Source: Lithospermum erythrorhizon
Lineage: Eukaryota > Streptophyta > Magnoliopsida > Boraginales > Boraginaceae
Direction of reading: 5' to 3'
Assembly (NCBI GenBank): GCA_019722365.1
Contig: JADFUC010002229.1
Span: forward strand, 17,643 to 81,642
DNA: 64,000 nt
Part shown: one piece after another, positions 1-10,979 of the stretch
How positions within the stretch are numbered: the first letter of the stretch is position 1
Layout of the letters: the number at the start of each line of letters is the position of its first letter
Made by a program: the position numbers and the translations under genes
The notes under the pieces: generated by a model
The model's database searches: none
Seen by the model: only the letters and a program-made list of their open reading frames with translations
What the model was told of the DNA's origin: nothing

Positions 1-343
1 TTCCTTTTCCATACATAGTTGACATGCAGCTTTTTTTGAACTCTACAAATTATATAGGTACACTAATTTGTGAAGATAATTGACTCAACCAAGTTTCAAG
101 CGATCTACTATAAATCATTTAAGTCAGTCCTCAGTCCCTACTCTAAGAACCACCAGCTTCTCGGCTCACCTGATCGTAGAGTGAGCTTAAGTTGTTGAGC
201 TCAAAGTGATAAATATCGCCCCCTCAGTTTCAAATTTAAACAAAATATCAGCTTACTAAGTTTCATACTAGCACCAATGCAGAACACTATCGATGTAATA
301 TCTATGATAGAGGTGCAGCCTGCCCTTGTAGTCACATCTTAGG

Positions 344-344
<1 letters not shown>

Positions 345-390
<46 letters not shown>
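345..390. repeat. CT/CA compound microsatellite
   Basis: About 18 CT units run directly into five CA units. This is a simple repeat upstream of the first recognisable JmjC pseudogene exon. The rest of 1-622 shows no coding or RNA signal that I can support. Confidence 0.95.
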
Positions 391-622
391 ATACAAAGTA
401 AGAATCAGTTATTTAATTGTTCATACTCCAGAAGTCCATTTCAGCTGTGCTGTCTTGTTATAAGCCTGATGTTTATGATCTCCCGTTGATGTAATTGAAG
501 AACTTGTCAGTTTACAATTTAATTGTTACTTAAACCATTAACATCTGATGCATCAATTCATTACATTTTATAAGTACGAACTTTGTTACTGTTGAATATC
601 ACTGTTTCTGGGAATCATACAG

Positions 623-948
623 GTAAGCATGAATTCGTTCCAATTCTTTAAACGGTATATAGAGGTTCCATTCGACTCTAATGGCCAACCCCAACTTCTG
701 AAACTCCATGACTGCTCGCATTCTGTTTCATTTGAGGAGCGCCATTACTACAAAAAGCTGCTGAATCTGTGTTGCCCTGCCATTCAAGGAAGTCACACAT
801 CCTCAGAGGCTATCTAAATCTTTCTACTAAATTACCTGAAAAGTGCCTGGCTTGTTTAGGCCAAATATTCACATTGCATATGGAATCCTCAGGAGATGGG
901 ATGTGAGAGACTCCTGTGACAAAGCTTCTGTGTGCCGCAGAGCTGATG
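623..948 (+). pseudogene. JmjC pseudogene exon block 1 (start of JmjC domain, frameshifted)
   Basis: The block begins after an AG at 621-622. It encodes a stretch with QFFKRYIE, QPQLLKLHD and SFEERH that aligns to the entry of the IBM1 JmjC domain. From about 780 the reading frame must shift to keep homology (LPFxExTHP, then IAYG near 865-880, then TKL near 919-927). The codons at 928-930 and 934-936, where His and Asp of HxD belong, read CTG and GCC, so both iron ligands are lost. The donor site near 948 is uncertain. Confidence 0.8.
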
Positions 949-1582
949 GTATAACTTGCTTCCTGATATTTTCTTTCATTTCTTCCAGTTAAAATTTGTG
1001 ATAGAATTGACTCTTGGGAGTGTAAGGATTTAGGATGTTAATCTGAGAAGGTTTAAGAGATCCCGCGAGTGGATTTAGGGATGAATGTTTTCCTCATATA
1101 TGAAAAAATTTATTCTCATGTTGTAGGATTTATAGAAGCTAATTTTATTACTCTGACTTGCAAGTCGTCTGTTTGCTAATTACTTGCCCTCCCTTGCAAG
1201 TGTTTTTAGGCTAATAGTTTTGGAACTCAAGAAAGGAAAATCTCCTAAATTAAAATTAAATGAGGCAGTATTTATCTTTGATTTTCACCCAATCTTGCTG
1301 GATATGATTCTTTTTACATCTTGAATGATGTTACATATGAACCCCATCACTTTATTGTTTTTTAAGTTCTCTATGTATATATATGCAAAAGAGCGAGAGA
1401 AACGTATGATCCTTCTATCCTATCTATTTATGTGTATCACAATTCAAAAGCTCTGGAGACCTATAACTTGTATTCTAAGATTTTTTTTTTATTTATTTAT
1501 CATTACATCCGTTACATCTATTCTATAACTTTTCCAGGTTAATATTTTATTTCATACTGGAAAACGAGAAAATATTTTTCAG

Positions 1583-1835
1583 AGTCGCAGAAAATTTTCG
1601 AATAATGGTGCAAACATATTGTGAAAAGCACCTGAAGACCTTAAATATACGTCAGAATGAACAACACCAGAGTGAAACCCTTCCATCATCAGCTAACAGC
1701 TCTGAAGGTTGTGGTGATGAAGATGCTGGTGTACTATGGGATGTTTTCAGAAGGCAAGATGTTCCCAAATTACAGTTGTATCTTAAATTTCACTATGGAG
1801 AATTCATTCATACTCTTAGCACTCCACAAAAGCAG
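1583..1835 (+). pseudogene. JmjC pseudogene exon block 2
   Basis: The block is flanked by ttttcAG and GTgatt. It is open across its length and contains GVLWDVFRRQDVPKLQLYLKF then EFIHTLSTP, the conserved linker between the two halves of the JmjC fold in KDM3 proteins. No frameshift is needed here, so this is the best-preserved exon. Confidence 0.85.
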
Positions 1836-3261
1836 GTGATTGTAGATTCTGAATTTGTAGGGAATAACGCTTTTTTTTCTCCCTTGGTATAAAGATGTTA
1901 TAATTCCTTTTTTATCTCAAGTATAATATTAGAACGTTATTTCTTAGTCAACCCTAGCAAGCAATTTATTTTTTTCTTTTTGTTTGTGAGTGTGCTAATA
2001 TTGTATGGTAGATGATTAGCTTAATATTTGTCATAGCTTTTAGATGATTTTCGGGGTATTTTATTACTCATAATTCAAGTTGTTTGGTTGTTTAATCGAC
2101 AAATATTATATATTATGTGATTCCGGCAGCTTACTATTATTTGGGAAATATATGCTAATTTGCATACGAAAATGCTAAAAGAGAAGTCATGTGGGCCGAA
2201 ATATGTAATTTTCCGAAAGAGTTGACAAAAAGTCCGATCGAAAAAGAAAGAAAGCTGGCCGACATGCAAAAATCACGTATATCAAAAGACCGGAGTTAAC
2301 CTACTACTATATAAAGTCAAGGTGCAAATTAACAATATATATTCATTCATATTCTTCACGTAACCCGGCAGCAGAGGCGAGGCAAGAGTGTACTACTATT
2401 ATACTTCTATTTTCTTGATCAAGCCACAAGACATAATCGATAAGATTTCTACTGTTATTCATACTCTAGTTAATTTATGCTTTCTGCATTATTATTTATG
2501 ATTTATTTCACATTTAGTAGTAAAATTTAAATATATTATTACCGTGGGTTTTCACATGTAGCCTCGATAAACAGATTTTTCTATCCTGATTTTAGAGTTA
2601 TTATAATTGCACTAATATTAATCATTGAACTTAATTTGATTCGATTGTTTTAGAATCGCCAATCTTTTTATGCATGAGAATCCTCGAGTATTATGTGAAC
2701 CCTCGACCGAAAGCGAAGCGCATATTAGATCACTTGATTAGTTAATTAGTGGGTCGTTATACGGAAGTGTGCAAACACGCTGATTGGTTCCGGGAGAGAT
2801 TTCTTGCGCCTGTGTGTTTTTAGCTAATTAATTTCACTAGTAACATAAGAGATTAATTAAACCGAGAACATCCGAACTCCGCTAATTCGAATCTGGAGAT
2901 ACCGAACTAACGAAATTGACCCTAGTGTTTATATAAATCTATTATTTGATAGAGAATACTATCATAGCTAAGCCTATACCCCCGGTAATCCTTTTTTATT
3001 CATAAGATTATCCTTCTACTAATCGTTAATTTAAGCTTTAACTGGGCTTATTACAATCAATTCTAATACTTAGTTTCATTTTACAATTACAATTAATTTA
3101 AGTAAACCAGCTTCTTCAAAGGATTCGACTCCCTTACTGGAAGACTGCATCATTACGCCGACTGCTCTGCGAGGAATATAATTATTCCCATCGTAAGAGA
3201 TTATCTTGCAAGCATCATTGTAATTGCACATGTGATGTGTGCCTAACAGTAAAACTTGCAG
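1836..3261 (+). other. Enlarged intron of the JmjC pseudogene, probable insertion inside
   Basis: About 1.4 kb separates two exons. The middle (about 2,060-3,110) has a promoter-like TATATAAAG at 2308-2316 and a composition unlike the flanking intron. It could be a solo LTR or other inserted element, but I could not find paired ends or a target duplication. No coding domain was recognised. Confidence 0.4.
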
Positions 3262-3505
3262 CAGGGTTCTCATCCAGTTTATGATCAGAGTTTTTACCTG
3301 ACAGTGGATCATAAAAGAATGCTGAAGGAGGATTACGGTAAGCAGTCTTCTTCTAAATACTATGTATCATATAACTAACTCTTATTTGATTAATGTACCC
3401 TTGTATAATGTAATTAACTGGGACAGGATTCAAATCCAGATTCTCATGCAGAAGGGACTGGTCATTGTACCTGCAGGTTGCCCTCATCAAACTAGAAATT
3501 TGAAG
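3262..3505 (+). pseudogene. JmjC pseudogene exon blocks 3 and 4 (second half of JmjC fold)
   Basis: Block 3 (3262-3337) encodes HPVYDQSFYL and DHKRMLKEDYG and ends at a GTAAG donor. A short intron ends at gggacAG, and block 4 (3427-3505) continues in phase through VPAGCPHQTRNLK to a GTAAC donor. The His of PHQ is the third iron ligand and is present. Block 4 is about two residues shorter than the family before PAGCPHQ. Confidence 0.85.
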
Positions 3506-4020
3506 GTAACTAAGCTCAGAAATTCCTCTCGCTCTCTATCTTATGCAATCACACATCATGCGAATGAATCGTCTCTGGAAAAAGGTTTTAATGTTTTCAT
3601 GTGACCTGGAATAATGTGATGATCACCTAGGAGTTCTAAGGATTTAGGGGAAGACAGGGAATTTGAAACAGAGACTAGGGAGATGATTGACTAGGAAGAA
3701 GAAGAAGAAGAAAGGGCTTATTTTGTGATTCAATCAATGTTTCCTTACCAGACTTTAGGATTGACTAGAAATTTTCCTTTTTCCTGTTATGCTGCTAATA
3801 CTGTAAGATGTCCTATATCTAAGTAGCGATTAGTTGGTGGTTTATTTTATGTTTGCGCACTTCGTATTGGGAGGAAATGAGTATTACTGACATCAGTCAT
3901 AAGGAATTAGTTGGTGCTAATAATGCCTAGGATATCCTGGAAGCAATTAAGTGTTGTTTTTCCAGCGTGTTTTAACTTTTATTCTAAACGAAAACCACCA
4001 TTGAAAATTTTGTTCTGTAG

Positions 4021-4139
4021 TTCTGTGCTAAGTGTGTCTCTCGACTTCATCTCACCTGAAAGTATTAATGAGTCCATCTGCTTGACCGAGGAATTTCAAG
4101 GGTCTTCCTCAGGATCATATGGCCAAGGAAAATACTGAG
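4021..4139 (+). pseudogene. JmjC pseudogene exon block 5
   Basis: The block begins after ttctgtAG and encodes SLDFISPESINES and LTEEF, the end of the JmjC domain. One extra base after EEF moves the homologous continuation (GLPQDHMAKEN) into another frame. It ends at a GTACG donor. No following exon of the family is recognised; 4140-5570 is AT-rich and non-coding apart from a possible short exon at 5430-5520 that I cannot assign. Confidence 0.75.
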
Positions 4140-5579
4140 GTACGAAAACAAAGCCTCCATGATCTCAATTTGTCTCATTCCTTAGTTTCTATAATACCAA
4201 TTTCTTCCTAATATTTCTTTTGCAGTGCTATTGTAGGCATTATATATTGATTTCAGATATTGGTATTGATATGACCTAGAATAACCCCCAGCTCTGAACA
4301 ACAAATTTCTCTTGTTTATCTTCATCTATTATTAAGTAACCACTAAATGTCTCTGCTATTGGAGCTAAAGAAACTGATTCTTCATTCCATGAGCCATGCG
4401 ATCAAGGATTTTGAGGTCTTAAAGTAAGATAGATCTTGAACAAAATTATTAGTATTATTTTTTCACTTCCAATATATTTTGAATTTCTTTTCTCCTAATC
4501 CCAGTAATACTAATTGGGCTCTCTGCTTTTGCAAGAATCACTTTACACTGTTTTTATTTCTCCTCGAGACCCTAAGTTACAACAGACTAATTTCTACTTT
4601 TGCAATTTTGAAGCAAAAAGTCAAATATTAATATTTTGTGTGACTTCCAATCTGGTTGTTGAGCACTTTATTTTGTTATAGCAGCTATTAGTAGCTTCTG
4701 CCCAGTTTAGTATTAATACTTTGGAAAGAAAAAATCTCATCTCGACTGTCTCAGTACCTATTTTCTATAAGCATGCCATCTATGGTGGTTTTTATGTAGA
4801 TTCATGTTTGTTGACCCACCAAGCAGGAGGAAAATATTTATAATATACCTTCAAATTGGTAGTATTACTCCAGTATGAAAGAGTACGGGGGGAAATATTG
4901 TAAAAACTAAGGAGATGACATTATTCTTGCACAAATTATTTTAAAAAGTACACCATTCATGTAAAAATGGATGAAGTGCTATTTTTACATGACGTACTGA
5001 TCTCAACTAATCATTGTCTTTATTTTCGTGAGTTAGAGCATGTGCACTGCCTCTAAATTTTTTTCTAAAATACATTCAAAATCATCACTTTTCTTATTTT
5101 GCGCTCCTCATTATTTACCCAAAATATAAAAACGGCCTAAGTTTTATTAATGTAAGAAAATGTCAAGTATGGGAAAATTATAGGAAACATAAATTTGAGG
5201 TGTGCGAAATTTTTTATGTAGCCTTATGAGCCCGAAAAAGATTATTTTATCCATTTTTAATTTTTTTCATCCCCTATTATTATAACTTTTGGGGGGAGAT
5301 GATTTATTACGCTCTTTTATTTGCTATTTCCTATCATTATCAACTATGAACCATTCCTCAACGAAATGGAGAAGCCAATAGCTTTAACGAATAACTTACT
5401 TTTTTTTCTTTTTTTATGTGTGCATAGGTTTAATCTAGATGCTTACATTGAAGGCTCGTGTTCAATGGGATCAGACAGCAAGGGGGTTGATGTTGGAACA
5501 TCTCCGAGATCAATGCATGTAAGTCGATATCAAATTTTGCATATTCCCGTCACGGTTTGTGCATGTTCCTGACGTACAT

Positions 5580-5853
5580 GGGCAGAACCGGGATGAGAAT
5601 ATAGGGGGGGCAAAATTTTAAAAAATAATTTGGGGCGGGGGGCAAATTTAAAAAAAAGAAACTTAAAAACTAAAATTAAACCATCAAACAAGCAAAATAA
5701 CAACAAAAAATATTACTTAGAAGATTCAACCCAAGCAAACCATGAAAATGTGAACAATCTTGTTATATTTCTTACACTCTACATAATATGTATACAGACA
5801 TTTAAAATCTAGGAGGGGCCAAGGGCCCCCTCCCCCCCAGGTCCGCCCCGCTG
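5580..5853. mobile_element. Small non-autonomous hAT-like element (MITE)
   Basis: The left end (GGGCAGAACCGGGAT, then a G-run) and the inverted right end (CAGCGGGGCGGACC, then a G-run) are similar inverted termini of the kind seen in plant hAT elements that carry a TTF-type finger. The flanks ACGTACAT (5572-5579) and AGGCACAT (5854-5861) agree at 6 of 8 positions, the duplication length expected for hAT. The interior is AT-rich and non-coding. Confidence 0.6.
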
Positions 5854-6417
5854 AGGCACATCTTTTTCTGAGTTTGATCTCTTCTCTACACACGTATACA
5901 GTCATGCATTTTATACTTCTCATTTTTAGAAATTCTGATTACATCTGCTGTTATTTGCTCCCGTCCAGTGTTAATAACTTGTCTTGCTATCATGTATGAC
6001 CATTAGTTTAACTCTCTTTTTCTTTCACAATGTCGAGTCAAGTTTTACACTTTAGACGAGGTGTTCACAGCGTCAAGTCAACAAAGACAGTTTAACAACT
6101 CCTAATATTTAAGTAAATTGGCCAGCCTTTGATCTCCTTCCTCGGTATCAGAAGTTGAGCTTATTTCATTTTCATTAGTAACCTTCTGCTTCTTCATCAT
6201 TTCCACACTCTTCATTGCTTAAATCCTTCATAAGACAGACCAAAAAAGTGTTTCTCCCTTTCATGTCAGATTCAGAACGAATAGATTTTATATGGAAAGA
6301 GTTGATTCGGCCAAGAAACTCGAATCTTTCTCCAAAGGCTAAGCCCAATCAGCTCCCGAAAGTACTTCAAACTCGTATAAAGCAATCCAGAACACATCGC
6401 CTATTGTGCGTAAGTAA

Positions 6418-6969
6418 GTGGAATACGGAGAATTTTGCGACTTACCCCTCAAAGTTTTTGGAAGTCCGAGTAATGAAGTGACAGCATTACATGCCCTTTC
6501 TGAGCTGAACGAAAATCTCACACTATTTGATGACAAAGAGGCCAAATTGCTTGCTGAGCACAAAGAAATAATGTCTTCAATAGTACGAACTCGTGGGGTT
6601 AAAGAACAACTTGAGAGGGAAAACTATCAAGAATCGGCAGGGTTAGATAAGTGTCGGAATGATATCGACAATTTGAGGGGTTCTGTCTCAAACCTGAAAA
6701 TGGAGTATGATGCACTGGAGAGTGAAGGGCATGAACTGGAGAAGCAAAAGCAAGAAATAAGAGCCAAGATCAAGATTAATAGTGCTAAGAAGAAGAGAAT
6801 TGGTGACATGATTGAACAACATTCTTTGAAGGCTGATGAAGTAATTTATTATACTGAAAAGAAAGAGGCAATGACAAGTAGCATGAAAGAGAAATTGACA
6901 AAGGCAGATTCTGTGATTGATAGTTGTATCAGTCGTTTCTTTGCAATGAGATCTCAAAATAGTAGCTAA
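6418..6969 (+). CDS. Coiled-coil protein of unknown function (183 aa ORF)
   Basis: This ORF is intact and not clearly of retroelement origin. Residues about 35-165 are rich in Glu, Lys, Leu and Arg with heptad-like spacing (ENLTLFDDKEAKLLAEHKE, LEKQKQEIRAKIKI), predicting a long coiled coil; there is no membrane segment or catalytic motif. It ends 23 bases before the copia-1 LTR. An overlapping frame upstream (6215-6481) could hold an N-terminal exon, so the start is uncertain. It might be the C-terminal piece of a larger protein, for example a plant mobile-domain-like protein, but I do not recognise a family. Confidence 0.45.
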   Translation: MEYGEFCDLPLKVFGSPSNEVTALHALSELNENLTLFDDKEAKLLAEHKEIMSSIVRTRGVKEQLERENYQESAGLDKCRNDIDNLRGSVSNLKMEYDALESEGHELEKQKQEIRAKIKINSAKKKRIGDMIEQHSLKADEVIYYTEKKEAMTSSMKEKLTKADSVIDSCISRFFAMRSQNSS

Positions 6970-6992
6970 TTGTTGATTAACTTTGAAAGCAT

Positions 6993-7819
6993 GTTGTTAG
7001 TGTGTGGTTGGCTGAAATTTTTCTTGTTCAGTCATTGACTGTTGGCTTGCCTGTGTCCCGCATGGATAATGTTCAAACAAGTGTTAGTGCTGGGTTAAAC
7101 CCATGCAAGTTTGTCTTAAGTGCTGGGCTCTTGATGGTTTCATGGGGAACACAAGCATAGTAATTACTTTTTATTCAATCGACGGCGAATGATAAGTTTT
7201 GGAGTTTTGTATGACTACATGAATTAAGAAGAATCGAAGTTTTGAGACTTTTACTATGGAAGGCGTAGATTCTTAGAAGACCTTTTCCGAAAATCAAGAC
7301 CAAAACCCTATGCGACTTCTACTATAAACGATCGCCTTTTGAAGATGTGGAACAATCGAAAATATGTTTTGCTACAAAGTTCAATCTAATATTCATGAAT
7401 ACTTATTGAGTCGATTCGTGAGTGAATGTGTGGTTGGGAGTTTACTTTTGCCTTCTAACACTATTGTAATGGCTAAGTATAACACCAAGTCAAAATAACC
7501 TTCAAGAGTATTCATTTCTCGTTGTATCATGATCGTGCGTGGTTGACAGCTTTTAGAATAGGGATCCTATTTCATATAGCGCGTAAGGTTAGTTAGGGCG
7601 CCAATTGATGTGGAGACGTGTAAGTCCCTTACTTGTAATAATCTTCATCTTTATAAGGAAAGCTTTTACTTGGGTCATACTCTGCACGTAAGCGCTTTTA
7701 GGCACCGAATTCAAGTTACCATTTTCATGCCATTTATTTTGGGTTTATCATCATGGAAAATTCGCGTCGTTTTAACCGTTGATTGACAATCGCATTTCTG
7801 AAATATATTCACACTTTCA
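6993..7819 (+). repeat. copia-1 5' LTR
   Basis: The repeat begins TGTTAGTGTGTGG and ends CACACTTTCA. Its copy at 14,925-15,760 shares long runs such as TGTTTTGCTACAAAGTTC and CTTCATCTTTATA. Differences are dominated by short insertions and deletions. The initiator-Met primer site expected just downstream is no longer recognisable. Confidence 0.85.
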
Positions 7820-7894
7820 CCGCAGATTTCCAGAAATGCAAGACTCGACATATAGAGTGAATTCTTTTGTGAACTAACGGAAGCGGAACTGTAG

Positions 7895-8946
7895 CGAAGT
7901 TCGACCACCAGCCCTCCGCTGACTGAATGGGTCTGAATTTACCCTTTATCGAAAGCCTAAGATGACCGCTTTTTTACGGTCGGTGGATACGAGAACTTGG
8001 AAAGCTGTTCTTACTGGCTGGACGGAGCCCACAAAGACTAATGACGATGGAGCCTTGGTGATCAAAGAAGAACAAAACTGGTCAATCTTAGAAGCAGAAT
8101 TGTCCTTTCGGGGAATGTGCCAGCACTCAATTACCTTTTGTGCAGTAAGTCCCGAAGTGTTTAAACTTATTAGTTCTTGTATCAGGGCTAAGATGGAAAT
8201 CCTGCTGCATCACGCAGAAGGTACTTCAGTTAAAGGATTCAGATTCCACAAATTAACCACCAGTGTGGGAAAATCAAGACGCAGGAGGATTGGTACACCA
8301 CGGCCTATAATTCCAAAAAATAGCGACCTTGCTAATGAGTCTTTTTCCCTTGAGAGAGATCGATGAGCAACGAAAAACCTCGTTAGAAAATTACTAAGAA
8401 CTCTTCCTAAAAAGGTTTGCTCGTAAAGTTACGTTTATCGGTGAAGCTCAGGATCTATCAACTATGATTTTTGATGAACTAATGGGAAATCTTCTAACTT
8501 TTGAAATGACTCTAGGAATCATCTATGTAAAGGGAATAGCTTTGAAGACTTCACATACAGATAACGAAGAAGAAAGTCTGGCTGATACTATCAATTTGCT
8601 AGCAAAAAATTTCAATAAAACTCTAAAGAGGTTCAACAAGAAACCTTTCTTTGGCGGGAACACACCAGGAACATTTGACCGACGGAATGACAGAGTATGG
8701 AAGAACCCTAAATCTGGGGGATCGAGCAACGGTGGAATCAATAATAGTTCAACCAAAGGTATACAATGTAGGGAGTGCGAAGGTTTTGGTCACATCCAAG
8801 TTGAATGTCCAAACTACGTAAAGAAGCAGTCAAAAAGCTACTATACCACCTTGTCAGATGAAGAAACCGATGAAGAAGAAGAAAGCACCAACGAGGTTAA
8901 TAATTTTGTAGTTTTACAGCTCACGAGGATCAAGAATCTACAATAA
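7895..8946 (+). pseudogene. copia-1 gag (UBN2-type) with zinc knuckle
   Basis: The first open piece (7962-8366) starts with MTAFLRSVDTRTWKAVLTGW, the N-terminal signature of copia gag, which makes the nucleocapsid-like protein that packages element RNA. The second piece (8464-8946) has LLAKNFNKTLKRFNKKPF and a CCHC zinc knuckle CRECEGFGHIQVEC (CX2CX4HX4C), then an acidic stretch. A frameshift zone near 8,366-8,464 separates them. The gag of copia-2 is a clear relative. Confidence 0.85.
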
Positions 8947-8957
8947 TCCGGCGGTTA

Positions 8958-9860
8958 ATGACCGTGACCCCCGACAACATGAGAGTGCAGGAAGCAAGAG
9001 GAAGAACTTATCAAGCAAGAGTCGACGTACAACCACGCTTACTGTTTGAAAAATGGTCCACATTAACAAAGGCATACACCTCTGGAGAAATTGAAAGAAG
9101 CATGCTGAAGAAAAGGAACAAAGAATTAGAGAGAAACAATGAAGAACAAAAATTGGAAATACGCATTTTGGAAAACAAAGTAGAAAGAATGACAAAGGGA
9201 ATAAACATGATGAATTCCAGCACCCAATACTGGATGAAATTCTAGCTCAAGGAAAAAGGTGTGGTGATAATTCAGGAATAGGATACAATCATGAAACCAA
9301 CCTGGCCTCCTTGAAGGAAGGATGTTCTTAGCTGCCGGAACTCAGCCAGGTCAAGTAATCAAAAGAAAGCACTCTGCGGAGATGCCATTAATGGGTGGGG
9401 AAGCAGTGGGACATAAGACCTCATCATATAAAATTTATGGGAAAGGATTTGCCGAGATTCTCTACCAAGAATATAATGGGTAAAGAAGGGTCTGTGGATA
9501 AGAAATGTGGCTTTTACTTCTCTTAAAAGCTTATTAAAGCATTTGGGACTGATGGTACTTTGACAAAATGTTGTTCCGCATATATGATTGTGAATGAGCT
9601 AATCTTACTGAAGATCAAGGACGTGAAACCCATTTTGTCACTTTTGGAGGAGGGGAAAAGGCAAGATTATCGACAAAGGTACCATCGTTGAAGGCTGATT
9701 ACCTAATCAAGAAGTTTTGTTGGGCGAAGCGGCTTATCGCAACTTTATTAGCATTAGCCAATCCTCGGCAGGATAAAGGGCCTACAAGGTTGCCTTTGAC
9801 AAAATACATGCAATGAAGCTACCAAAACAACGACCTCATCATGCAGGGAAGTCGATCCAC
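8958..9860 (+). pseudogene. copia-1 gag-pol junction: coiled coil and ruined protease
   Basis: A coiled-coil stretch (8958-9245, with EKWSTLTKAY and MTKGINMMNSST) corresponds to the same segment of copia-2. The second zinc knuckle is unrecognisable. At about 9,553-9,570 the aspartic protease motif, expected as WYFDSG, reads WYFDKM, so the catalytic DSG is lost. Stops follow in all frames. Confidence 0.65.
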
Positions 9861-9869
9861 TGATAACTG

Positions 9870-10760
9870 CTATCTATGGACACCATGTCATGCTAGTAAT
9901 TGGCCTACCAGCTCCTTCCAAGAGGATGTGTAGCTACGGAGACAAATGATTTGACACACCAATCACCGCAGAATATTCGACAACTTATTTCTAGAAATGC
10001 TGTACGCGGATTGCCACATTTGGTGGTCAAGGAAAATGTGTGTGGGAGTGTCAGGGTAAAGAAACCGGTGTCACACCAACAAGCATAATAGGTGGACAAT
10101 TACTCTAGGGTTCCGGGAACTACTACACATGGATTTAATGGGACCTGGCAAGCAGCAGAGCATAGTCGGGAGAAAGTATGTTTGTTTCGTAAGGATGACT
10201 TTTCAAGGTTCACATGGGTTGAGTTTTCAAAGAAAAATCAAATCTTTGATGTGTTTAGGGCCTTGGCGATACAAATCCGCAGAGAAAGTGAAGCCAACAT
10301 CTTGGTTATTCAAGCGATCAGCGGTAGAATTCGAGGACAATAAGTTCCAAGAATTTTGTGGTGAAGTGGGAATCAAACACGAATACTCCGCACCTATCAC
10401 TCCCCAACAAAATGGGATTGTGGAAAGGAAGAACAGAACTCTTCAAGAAATGGCCAGAGTCATGCTACATGCCAAGGATCTACCCATAAAGTTCTGGGCA
10501 GAGGCGGTAAACACGGCTTGTCACATTCACAATCGTGTTACGCCTCGTACTGTGTACCTATCCGACCTCCTATGAACTGCGGGCGCAGTGAAGCTGAAGC
10601 CGAATGTACACTACTTTCGTGTGTTTGGAAGTACGTGTTATATCCTGGCCGATAGAGAACCGAGGCAGAAATTTGATGTTCGAAGTGATGAAGGAATTTA
10701 GGATACTCCAGAATACTGCTTGAGAGTTTATAACAAACTTAACTCATATGGTTATGAACT
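9870..10760 (+). pseudogene. copia-1 integrase (GAG-pre-integrase and rve core)
   Basis: The zinc-binding pre-integrase segment is visible at 9,960-10,050 (RQLISRNAVRGLPHL). The core begins MDLMGPGKQQSI (10,129). NKFQEFCGEVGIKHEYSAP and TPQQNGIVERKNRTLQEMA carry the last catalytic Glu. The RSDHG segment holding the middle Asp is corrupted. A C-terminal part with VFGSTCYILADREPRQKFDV continues to about 10,680 in another frame. The enzyme would have inserted element cDNA into the host chromosome. Confidence 0.85.
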
Positions 10761-10979
10761 ATAAAATGTGAAGGTAGTGGATCGTGACGCCGACAAAGAG
10801 ATGAAAGACACACCAAATCGGCCAAACCATCACCACCATAGTCAAGATAATGAAGCGACGGGCGGATAGCCGGAAACGGTGAAAAGGAAATTGAACCAGC
10901 TGCCAGAATTCAAAAGAATCACCCTGCAGAACATATCATTGGTGAACTTGATCAAGGAATAACCACTAGGAGGAAGGAC

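Larger units (their letters stand above)
623..4139 (+). pseudogene. KDM3/IBM1 (JMJ25)-type JmjC histone H3K9 demethylase pseudogene, C-terminal part
   Basis: Five exon-like blocks in the right order match the catalytic JmjC region of plant KDM3-family demethylases (IBM1/JMJ25), nuclear Fe(II)/2-oxoglutarate enzymes that remove methyl groups from histone H3K9. The blocks are 623-948, 1583-1835, 3262-3337, 3427-3505 and 4021-4139, and most have AG/GT borders. The family order is preserved: QFFKRY, IAYG, TKLxC, WDVFRRQDVPKL, DHKRMLKEDYG, PAGCPHQ, LDFISPES, LTEEF. Inactivation is visible: frameshifts in the first and last blocks, and the HxD iron-ligand motif (family LHCD) reads LLCA. The gene's N-terminal RING/WRC portion and the exons after LTEEF are not seen. 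The family call is strong; whether a nearby functional copy exists cannot be judged here. Confidence 0.85.

Noticed and set aside
5321..5572. Possible exon (5430-5520) ending at a GTAAG donor
   Set aside because: The AG and GT borders are plausible but the peptide matches no part of the JmjC family that I know, so it was not added to that gene.
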